In this document: piece after piece, positions 22,656-34,600 of the stretch
Numbering within the stretch: the first letter of the stretch is position 1
How the letters are laid out: the number at the start of each line of letters is the position of its first letter
From: Triatoma infestans
Lineage: Eukaryota; Arthropoda; Insecta; Hemiptera; Reduviidae
DNA: 64,000 nt
Direction of reading: 5' to 3'
Assembly (NCBI GenBank): GCA_011037195.1
Contig: JAAEAF010000376.1
Coordinates: forward strand, 1 to 64,000
Notes under the pieces: model-generated
What the model was told of the DNA's origin: nothing
Database searches by the model: none
The model's input: the letters and a program-made list of their open reading frames with translations, nothing else
Made by a program: the position numbers and the translations under genes

Positions 22656-25600
22656 GTAAAAATTCTATATACTGTATAAAATTAATTAAATCTGAAATAT
22701 TGAAACAATGAAGAAAAATATCTGTTAAAGGTATTGGGTTGAACATCAAGTTGTTATCCTAAACTTTAGGTATCACATTACTTATTATCTTGGGGCGGGT
22801 ATTGGTGTAGCGGTTATTAAGCATGGACTTGTAACTGGGTGGTCCCCAGCTCGAGTGCCGCGTATAACTGCTAATTTTTATATTCGTTTTAATAATGTTA
22901 TGGTAAAGTAGATGCTTCCGCTCCCGTCCACGACACCTAAATTGGTAGCTGGGCGTTAAGTCCGCCGGAAAAAATAGGCACTACTTTATACTTATTATCT
23001 TTTCTCTAACTGCTGTTAAGAAGTATTATAATCGTGTCAAATTTTCGATATCCACGAAAATTTTGAGGTCCCCTGAGTCCAAAAAAAAGTGGTTTTAGAA
23101 AATGAATCTTGTACGTGTGTATGTACTTGTAAGTGGACAGCATAGCTCAAAAACAAACAAAAAATCGCTTAAAGTTTAAAATTGTCATTTCATATGGGTA
23201 TCACCATGGGAACAGACAAAAATTTACAACTCAAAATTCCTCAAACCGGAAATACCACTTTACTGAATGAATTTTTCAGGTTTTTGCAATTTTCTCGAAA
23301 ACGGCTTCAACAATTTTCTTTAAATTTGGTATATTAACTACATAAACAAAGTGCTACAACTTTTATTTAAAACATTTCTCCAGAAAAATTTATTTAAGGT
23401 GATTTTTGAGTGACAGGCGGGGATATGTTTTCCTCTAAAGTACTAGTTTAGTTTATTATCTTTAATGTGTCACTTAAATCTTGCAGATTGATTCACGTAG
23501 AGCAAATTGATGTTATAATCCAATTTTTTTTCTAATCTGGAAATTTTTGCAGAACATTTAATTACTCTGAATAATATTGGATAGCTGAACTGCACAATAT
23601 CAATACCCTCCCCTCCTCGCCCCCAAAAGAAAATCTAAAATCAATTTTCCTGTCAAATTATTCCTAATTAAAATTATAGAATTTTAATACAATTATAGTT
23701 GATGTGATATACTTAATTTAAATAATTCTTAAGAGCGGTTTTTTAAAAAAATAGAAGAAAATGGGGGGGGGAGAAGAAAGCATTCAAAAAATTTATAATT
23801 CCAATTGATTAATTATTGATGAAAATCTTACGTTCAATCCACTGGGGCAGTATCTAAGTGAAGTTTCAATTCCCAGCGATTTTCCGTTTTTGAATTATGC
23901 TGACCACAAAAAAAAAAAGAACATACGGAGCAATTACTATAAATTAGTTTAATGATTATTTCGAAAAATGACAGTTTTTAAAAAAAATTATTTTTCAAAA
24001 TCAAAATCGAGGATCTTAAAACATGTATTTTGAAAGTAAAAACTCAGATTTGTAAAATCTGATATGCATGATGGAATTCTTGCATTCTAAATAAAAACCA
24101 CTTAGTGAAAAAGACTGATGATAATGTGAAATAAAACCGCAATTATGTCAATTTCGGTTGACCCAATCTTCATCAAAATTTAAATTTTTGCCAAACATAT
24201 GAATATGTATAAGAAAGTCTGACATAGCGTTGAGTAATAAGTAAAAGCGCTGAGTAATAAGTAATAATGATCACACAATACTCAGAGTGGGGAATTTACC
24301 CAATGGTAACAGCGGTTACATCGCCCCGGACAAAAAGACAAATTGCCGCCTATATAAGAATATGTATATATTTTAAACAACTCTATGCATGTTCAAACAA
24401 ATTCTAGCTTCGTCCGTTACAAATTCTGCGTTAATTTTCTAATAATAGTGTAAATATTTTTAGCTTTTAAACATAAACAATATAAATACGCTGCGCATTG
24501 TAAATTTTTTGGCGAACCAAAAAAATAGATATGTGTAATTTTCTGTTAATTGAGTATTTAATATATCAATATTTTTCTCACACTTACTTACAGCCAAAAG
24601 GCGTCCCTAAATTTTGGCGTCCCGGGGCAAATGTCCGGGTTGTCCGCCCCTAGAACGGGCGCTGATGGTAAAGAATCCAACAAACACTAAAGTTTTAGTC
24701 AGAGAGGAGATCGCGAGGGCACTCACTATCTTTTGCGACGTCTAGGAGGATTGTGCACTAATCGGCAAGTAATGGGAAAACGTTATAATAAAAGACTTTG
24801 GATCTTTTTATATTTAATTGATATACCAAATTACAGGAATTCATTAGAATCATTTTCAAGAAAATCTAGAAAAATGGTAAATTGCCTCCATTTGTCGTAT
24901 TTTTTTTGTCGAAACCCTCAGTTGACGCCTATGTAAAATATCAAAGTTTGAACATTCTGCGCTTTTCTGTTTCCAAACTATTCTAACTACACAACTTCGA
25001 ATATATATATATATATATATATATCTGTGAAGTTTTCATTGGAAATTTAAAGAAAATCGGTGGAGAAAATTAAGAAAGAAAAAACAGATATATTCTGCAA
25101 GGTCACACTTCCTATTCTGCAAGGTCACACTTCCGATTAACCGATGTTCATCCAACTTAGAATTTTAACAAAGCGAAATTTAAATACGCCTAATATTATT
25201 TATGTGGCACTGAAATGACAATTTAGAGGTAAGAAATCCAATCAATTTTTTTGGGTAAAATAAAAAGGATAAACCTTTTGTTTGTGTGAAAAAAAAATGA
25301 ATGCAGCACTTTTCAAGAAAAACGCATATTCGGTTGATTTCTATTCAACAAGTTCATGTCAAATGCGATGGCAGGATCTGAGGAGAATATGTAATTTAAT
25401 CTTTCTGCGATTTTTCGTTTTTTTTTTTAACATTTTTTGTTCGTACCTCGGAGAACAATCATATATTTCCGGTGATAACTCAATATTGAAAATCTGACAC
25501 GATCGAAATACTAGTAGTAAGTGAAAGTAAAAAATTATTTCGTAGATTTTAATAAGTGAATAAAAACAGAGCACCCATATATCTAGTTATGCAATACAAT

Positions 25601-28600
25601 CACACCAGTTTCGATCGTTCTGAAATAAATAATCATTGTTCAAATACATGATGCTGTTTTTCTTCTTTTCCATTTGCTAATTTCAATAGTTTTGAACAAA
25701 AACTTTCCAATTTCCATTGTGTCCTCACTCAATTTATTTTTTTTTGTTTGTTTAATTTTATTTATTCTTTATATGTAGATTAGAACACTAATCTGTGTTT
25801 TTCTCTTATCTAAATTATTATTGTTATTATAATAGCAATATCTTAAACAGATTATGGCTTACAGTAGTTTTAGATAACCCATTCGTTATGATAATTGAAA
25901 TATCTGAATGTATACATAACGGTTTATAAAAGACTTTGGAAAATTCCCTTCAACATGTAAATCACTAAGGGTATGTCCACCACACTGGTGCAAGTTTTCT
26001 TTCAAGAGAGGCATGCGTCATAGCGCACGGTGTGACGAACGGGAGGCATGCGTTATTGGATACCTCATGGAACTTGAAGGGCCTTGTAATGTAATGGTGT
26101 GGTGATGTGTATTTGTAGTAGCACGAGCGGTGTTGTAGAAAAAGGGCTTGTAAGTATGCAAGTTTAAAAGAGAATGAAGTATTAGCAATAATGAAGAAAT
26201 CACCACTGTTTTATAAATAAATATATTATTATTTAAGAAAGTTTAAGTACATTACAGCATCACAATTATAAATCAAAAGTATATCTAGAATAAAGGCAAA
26301 TATCTATCATTGGCACTGAGCGATTCCTGAAGTGTTCTGTTCTGGCTTTGGAAGCAGAATTGCGACTGTCCTGTTTGAAGGCAGAAGTCTGACCATGTTC
26401 TTTGTTGGAAGGTAGAGTAAAGCCTGTTCGAAGGAATGCTCTCTAACAAAGCAGTTGGCCAAGTTGCATTGTATTAAATTTTGTGCTTTTGTTTCCCTAC
26501 TAGCAATGACCCCAATTTACAGTAACTGACTCTAAAATACACTCTTTTTGAAGGTAAATTCACAGCACTAAGATAATTATAAAATATTTAACAAAATACA
26601 ATTCTGGATACTATAAAATATTCTAAACTCTAAACTATGATTTTTCTATTTCGTTCTTCCACTACAGCCTTTATTCTCATGACGCAACCACAGCGCACGT
26701 GAATTTTCGTGAACTACGAGTACTTGGATTTTCGTTCAACATTCTATGCGTCTGTTGATCTCGCTACGTGTTGTGTGATATTTTTTTAGGTTATATATTA
26801 TGTAATTAATTTTTAAATATTATTTAATTATTATTTTAATAATAATTTTATTAGTAATGATATTAATTAATAATATCTCCGACAGCAGATTTCTGATTAT
26901 GTCTGTAATCAAGAGACAGTTGATTTTATAGAAGATATCGTCTTCAAACAGTTTTGTGGGATGTAAATTCAAAATTATATGCCTACAAAAGTGAGAGAAG
27001 TGATGCTTGTTCCGTGGTACTTGTTGTAGAGGTCTCATACCATTATCACTGGAAGTAACTTCTCTCCATGTGCCTTAAATAACTTCACCAGTGCTTTCAT
27101 CCTCGTGATCAAAACTTCCAGGAGGTGAATACTGTCTTGCTGCATCCGGCTGCGCCCGGAGAAAATTATGAAGCAGAAGACAAGTTAACACTATATCAAC
27201 CACAGTCCCAATAACTGTAATTTCTATAGGCTTACGAAAACTCTTTTCGGTGTGAGCCCTTATTAAGATCATTCTTCCACGACAACCCTTTCCTTCAGTA
27301 CTTCAGGGAATCTTTTAGACCGCTACCCATCGGGTTTACCGGTCCCGCGTTGCAAGCAACGGGATCGTTTAACAAGAGAAGGCTGTCACCACCAGTGGGT
27401 GGCTATAGTGCAAGGCCTCCCACTGGCAGAGGTGCCCATCCGGGCACGCCCCCGCTTGACCCATTTAAGGGCAGGTTGAGATACGCTCAACCAGCGCGCA
27501 AAGTGATCACACGAAGATCACACTTCACTCCCAGAAGCTAGAGAAGGCAAACTCTAACAGGCTCTGGTAAACCGCGCACACCCAGCAAATGCGCTACCAA
27601 CTTACGGGCTGGTTCCGGGGTTCCATTTTATATAGCGAGTCTCCTCCCGCTCAACTCGTGACTGCAGTCCTTGGAGCTGCTGTTTAAACCACGACCACTA
27701 CGAATCCTACCTCAATTGCAAGCAATTGGCTCGGATAGTAGCTTGCGCCCGTAGTTCAGTGTTTCAACTCTAACGAGCTAGCGTGACTGATCGCACGCCC
27801 GATGGATGTGCCGGTCCATCTACTGATTCCTGTCCATTGCCTGAAGAACAGGGGTGTCAGTAACCCAGGATACTTACAGGCAACCCTGCAAGGGGAAAGG
27901 ATCAGGATGGGTTGGGGGAAGGAATCCCCAACCTGGAGAGCCAGAGGCTCATTGCACCCCGGAGGGTGGGCGATGGACAACAAATTGAATGCCTCAAGAG
28001 GCATGCGCAACGCATGTGGAAATGGAAAGAGGAAGCGTAAGTTGAAAGGGAAGAGGAAGAGGAAAGCGCACAAGTGTGGACATACCCTAACAGAAGTGAT
28101 TCATTTTTAAAGTTCTTTTATTAAATAATTTATTGTTTTTACTGTTACTGATGAGAGGACATATTGCGATCGTGTCAAACTTCTGATACAAGTTTTCACC
28201 AGAAATAAATGTTTTGAGGATGCTGAGTCTGAAAAAGTGATTGTTATAAATTTCTTCTTTTTTTTCTCATTGACGACTAAATGCTACATAACAATAAACT
28301 ATATGCACTTATATACATCAACATAAAATTATATTATTACAGACGATTGTTCGAACAAAATTAATTCTCTTAAATTTATTTGAAATGAAATTTTCAGTAT
28401 AATTTAAATTTAATTAATTAATACTATCATATTAACAGTTTATCAAACACTTTTATTATATATAAACTTTTTGAATAGTAAATAAAAATTCAGAATGGGA
28501 CCGAGATGAGACCGAGTCAGTGGTTTGCTAGAACCCGACGTTTCGTCCATATTGCAATGACACTATTCAGGGTCGTTACATCTTGAAAGCTAAATCTTGA

Positions 28601-31600
28601 CTGAAACACACGACAAATTAACCAATTGAAACTGAAATTTAAATATTGGAAGCTTGCTATTTTTGAAAATAATCATCATTCTCGTTTTTCTATACAATAA
28701 CTTTGAGTTTATACTCAGAAAAATTTGACGAATTAAAATATTGCGGGAGAAAATGTTTTATAAAACTAATTTAACGAGAGTTATATAATATAATATATCT
28801 CATATTACAATATAATAAAATAAAGTACACTTCTTTACAAAACTTAGTTGGTGAGTGTTAAAGTACTAAATTTTTGGATAACTTTATGTATATTATAATT
28901 GTACAACCTTAATAATGTTTGATTTCACATTAATTATGTTAATTCAAATTATAGTACTTATATATTATAAAAAAATCATCTCTACTCTTGAAAATGGCAT
29001 GGTCGAAACATCGAGTTTTATTATTTAAAAAAAGTAAAACATTAATAAAAAAAATGAAGACTAAAAACCTGCTATTTCTTTGAAGATAACCAGGCTAATA
29101 CAATTTAAAGTCAACATACTAGCCTTCAACTATAGATAGATAAGATAGATAGATAAAGTCTTTATTTTCCTTTTATAATTACAAAAAAGTAAACAATCAC
29201 AAAAATTATAAATTACCTTTAATATAAATAATAAATAAAAAATACTTCTTTAAATAATAGACTAAACAAAATAAAGACATACGCTAGGTCTGAGACCATC
29301 AGCGGGGTTCTTGTTTGTACCTTATGATTCCATTACAATTTATTATCCATTTATCGTACTTAACTATTTTTTAACTACTTATTATTATTTTATAAGTTAT
29401 TTATTAACTATTTTTATAGAAAACTATTACCCCATATAACAATGTTTGCTACTTTTATTTATTTTACTTGATTTTAAAAATTAAATTCTGATAGGGAATT
29501 CTTTTCTATACCTTCATTCAGTAATTAATAATCGGTCTCCATTGGAAATTACCATTTAAATATTTTAGAGTTTCTTCCATCGTCAATTCGCTTTATTTAA
29601 GATACATTTGCCGAAACTCTTTCAATATAGGGCAAACTGACAAAAAATGATACAGGTCTTCTGCTAAAGATTTATTACATAAAGAACACAGCTGATGTGG
29701 GAATTCTCTTCAAGGTGCACTATTGAGATAAAACAAGCCTCCTCTGGCTTTCAAGATCCATTTTATATCATTGAAATGGAAATGGTCATTTAAATATTTA
29801 TTATTGCCATCTAATTTATAATTTAATTTACTATATAAACGACCAGAGGTAGAACTTCTTGCTCTATTAATACAATTTTCTTTATTAATTATTACTAATT
29901 TGGAGCGCACTTTTCCAAGCACCGTTTGCCACATATCAATATTATCTAAGGTTAAATTAAATGTTTCGATTTGCATTCCACAGTGTTCTATTAGTTTTAA
30001 AAGATTGTTATACCAAGAGATCTTCTTGCTTATAATTTCTTTTGTTATAATTTTCGGATACCTGTTTGCGGGCAATGCAAGTGTTTTTAGGGTATAATCT
30101 TGATGCAGTTGTAGCGTATATAAATATGGGGAGGTAATATCGGTTTCTATATACGAGGGTGGTTTGAAAAGTTTTCGGAATGTACTAGAAAGAAGTGTCT
30201 TACCTCGGTGGAACTGTTTTTATTTTTCAACATAGTCTCCCTGTAGACTAATGCATTTGGTCCAGCGATGTTCCAATGCCTTTATCCCATCTCGAAAATG
30301 AGATTCCTCCAGACCTGCAAAGTACCTCTCCAATTCGACTATCAGTTCTTCCGTTGTAGGAAATCTCCGTCCACCGAGGAAAATTTTCAGCTTGGGGAAG
30401 AGATGAAAGTCTGATGGTGCCAAATCAGTTGAATAAGGTGGATGTGGCAACAATTCGTACCTCAGTTCATGAAGTTTTGCCATGGCAATAACGCTTGTGT
30501 GCGGGCGGGCGTTGTCCTGATGAAAGATGACTTTCTTCCTTGCCAAACCAGGCCTTTTTTCGAGTATCTTTTCCTGTAGTTGGTCTAGGAGGTTTGCATA
30601 GTATTGCCCCGTAATTGTTTGGCCAGTAGGAAGATAATCTATCAGCAGAATGCCTTTTGCATCCCAGAAAACTGAGGCCATGACCTTTCCGGCCGAACGT
30701 ACTGCCTTTGCTTTCTTTGGTGGTGGTGACTCAGCATGTTTCCACTGCTTTGACTGCTGTTTTGTCTCTGGGGTATAGTAGTGGACCCAAGTTTCATCTG
30801 TAGTCACAAACCGGCGCAAAAAATCTTGTTGGTTGCGCTGAAAACGGGCCAGACTTTGTTCGGACATTTCCAATCTGGTGCGTTTATGGTCCAATGTCAA
30901 GAGCCGCGGCACCCATCTTGCCGATAATTTTTTCATTCCCAATTCTTCGGTTAAAATGTGATATACCCGTTCAGATGACATCCCTATAGCTTCAGCAATC
31001 TCTCGCACTTTCAGTCGACGATCCTCCATGACCATTTTATGCACTTTTGCGATAAATTCTGGGGTCGTAGCACTTTTTGGCCGTTCACTACGCGGATCAT
31101 CATCTAAGCTCTCCCGACCAAATTTAAACTCGCTGGTCCACTTGGCAACAGTTGAATATGAAGGAGCAGAGTCCCCCAGTGTGTTCTGAAAGTCGGCATG
31201 AATTTCCTTTGCTTTCATACCTTTCTTTACAAAGTACTTAATCACTGCTCGAATCTCAGTTTTTTCCATTGTCACAAATCACTACGCGGGAACAACAACA
31301 AAGAGTCGTCACTACCACTCTCCTGCAGCAAGAGCACTGACGCGCCACGTGTTCACTCACAAAGGATGTGTGATTATTGCGCGGGAACCTCGTTGCTCTA
31401 GCACTGACATCTAGCGGTGATTCCGAGAACTTTTCAAACCACCCTCGTATAAGAAATAAATTGGTGTATTGAATGGTAAACCAAACATTCTTTTAAGAAA
31501 ATACAATTGAAATTTGTTTACCTCTCGTTATTCGCACCCACCCCAAATTTGTGCTGCATAACACAATATTGACCTTAGTGCGGAATAATAAAATTTTAAT

Positions 31601-34600
31601 TTAGCCGAATATGGTACATTTTTATTACTTATAAAACTATTCCACACTGTGCCTTCAACTATATAAAGCATATATAATAATTTTTTTTTTTTTAGTGGGG
31701 CAAATCTGAACAGGCAAAGACTACAGTTTTCCAGGATGTACTGCAAAATTCTAAAGAATTTTTTGATGGAGTTAGTAATCAATTGAAAGAAAAGATTGGA
31801 CTTTCTAAGAATCCTAATGGTCAAGAAATCGTTAAAGTATTCAGAGAGCATAATGAAAAGTTGGCGCAGAATTTGAAAGAAACTGGCAGGAAACTTGAAG
31901 AACAGGTGAGCCAAAAATAATTATTTCTTATATTTTTTATATATTTATTTTTTGTTTTTGTTTCGGAAGGATTCCATACAAAGAGTTGGCTTACAAAACC
32001 AAATATAAAAATCAACAAGTAATAATAAATGTGCTGCTTGAGTTGTTCGAAATACCTATAAATTGAATATACATAAATTAATCCAAATGCAGTACAGACT
32101 TAATCAAACAGTTCAAGGAAAGTAAAATTGATCAAATACTAGAAAACTACACCATGTTTAATATAAAAAATAGATTCGCCATTTCTAATCAATAATAAAA
32201 CTCTTTATTTTAAATGCAGATACAATATAATAATATAAATTGTTAAATTTTTCTAAATTATTCATAATCAATAGTTCTTTCAATATATCAATGTTACATA
32301 AGTTTGGATTTATATATTTTTCTAAATATTTCTTTCTTGTGATCTCTAGAATCGAACATATTAATAGAAAATGTGTGAGATCATCAGCAGCATTCAAATT
32401 ACAAATACTACACACTGTTTCAGTGTTAAAAGTATAAATATCACCTTTGGAAAATATTCTGCAGTTATTATAATTACATAATCTTAACTGGCTAACAAAT
32501 CGCTGCCTTGAAATATATTTTTTCCTACAGCCTAAAATGCTTATATCTCTATACATCCCTATGTATAGATGTGCTTATAGAGAGATATGCTTATATCTCT
32601 AAGTTGATACCCAGAGAAATAAGGTGGTTTTCCTTTTTTTTTAAATTAATTTCTTTACCTATTACACTCTAATGTCAGCAATATTATTATTATTGAGAAG
32701 ATAGTCAGCACCAATAATAGATCATTTATACTTAAATTGTGTGAACCAATTGAATTTTATTTTATTATTAGGAGTAGCGTCCATAACAATTATTTATGGC
32801 ACAATTTGGGCAATCTATGAGCGTCCATAGAGTGCATTTACACCTACCAATTTAACATCCTTTTGAACACCTCCATTTGAATATGATTCATCCTATCTCC
32901 AAGCGATCCATAATTAATTGGGGGTTTTATGGGGCCTTCTGAAAATAGATTTAAAAAATTGTGTCGTTATTACATCAGTTGTCTGGCAGTAACAAAGGGG
33001 CCCATATTTCGGATGCATATAAAAAAGTAGCACTCACTAGAGCTCGAAAAAGCTCAACCTTCGTACCAAAGTCATTCGATTTGGATCTCATTATTATCTC
33101 CTTTACTCTGCCTAAAGCTATTTCTAATTTTTTCACAAATTCGTTTGCGGATATAGGGAAGTCACTGGAAGAAGAGAACTTCACTCCTAAATAATTGAAA
33201 TGATTAGTTATTTCAATTGGTCACCATCGTAATAAAAAGGTGTGATATTTCTCAACCTCCCCTCACCATTTTGAAGGGAACTATCTTAGATTTATCGTTG
33301 TTGACCACTAATAAATTACAGCTTTAATAGCTTTAATTATATCTTATATATTGAGTCCAATAACAGATTTATACATGCTCAATATGCAATAAGATCATAA
33401 AACTCATTGTACACAGGATCCCCATGCAATATTATTATTGTTTCAGTTAAAATCCAATCCTGAGGTGCAAACTATTGTAGCAAATGTAAAATCATTATTC
33501 AATGAAGAAGGTGAAAAACTAAGGACAGCATATCCAAATGTAGCAGTGAATGCTGAAAATTTGGCCAAATCTGTACATGCAACTTGGACATCAATAACTA
33601 AGGAAGTTGAAAAATCTTATCAGGAATTTAATAAAGCCGGTGGTAAAAGAGAAGAAATAGAAAATTATTTCATAAATTTCTTTGATAAAATCAAAGCAAA
33701 TGCTGGAGAACTTGAGGTAAGTACTTGTTTATAAAAAAGGAAACTAATAATTAGAAATAAAGTACCTATAAATAATAAAGTACCTATAAATAAAGATTCA
33801 ATGGGATTATATAAGTATATAAGAAGTAAATAAATGTAAAAACAAAAAATGCTCCGTTCATTTGTTATATGCCAGATAACAAGCTCAACTGAGAATAATA
33901 ACAAAGTAGAAGCTTGGCAAAGTTCTTTATCAAGTATTTTGGAAACAAAGTATTATGCAACAAAATAATGATAAAAGTTCTTGTTAATGAGGTGAAGAAA
34001 CACTTTGTCTTTATTTATATCTTCTTATTTTTATTGTTACAAATAATTCATTCTATATTTCAAACTGACATCCAAAATGTTGAAACTGGAATATCTTGAA
34101 GAGTTAAAATACTGGCTGGAAATTTAGTGAGTGAACCCGTTAATAAGAGTTATAAAACTCATAGGGAGAAGTGGACCAGCCGAGATCTAGCATCCCTGCG
34201 TGTATTCCAGCCTAACAACACTCAAATTACATTTACCTCGAATAATTTCCCAACACACGCATACACTTAGGATATGCTGTGATAATTACTGTGCCCTAAA
34301 ATCTCCCAACGCACACACACACACCCACAATTACATTTAAGGCTTGTGTGACAAATGTGTGTAATTTCCCTAGCTTACCACACGCATACAATTACATATT
34401 GAACTTTGCTTTATTATCGAGACGCGATACAAAGCATAAAATGCAAGGTTTTGGCACATCTGAAAGCCGAGTAGATGGGCAAATTGCCAGGGTTAATAAG
34501 TATATGACCAGTTTTCGATTATTAACAGGTCTCGACTGTCTACATTCTACAGTATTATCAACTGTCATAATGGCCAGCTCAACTTGCCCTTTTGGGTAGC

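Larger units (their letters stand above)
25966..28090. mobile_element. PIF/Harbinger DNA transposon, degenerate
   Basis: Terminal inverted repeats GGGTATGTCCAC (25969 inward) and GTGGACATACCC (ends 28087) extend with indels to about 25 bases. The element is flanked by TAA at 25966-25968 and 28088-28090, the 3-bp TWA duplication typical of PIF/Harbinger. It contains a transposase C-terminal remnant on the minus strand (26940-27275), a sequence module shared with 35290-36355 and 41530-42270 (about 26090-26690), and a GC-rich insert (27300-28000). Confidence 0.75.

Noticed and set aside
27350..28110. Two proline- or basic-rich frames in the GC-rich island
   Set aside because: Length is explained by high GC lowering stop frequency. 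The second ends in repeated Lys-Arg from a purine run, no domain is visible and opposite-strand frames are equally long.
31528..31914. 128-residue minus-strand frame spanning apoLp-III exon 2
   Set aside because: Its first half is the antisense of exon 2 and its second half is the non-LTR pol fragment; it is not one gene.
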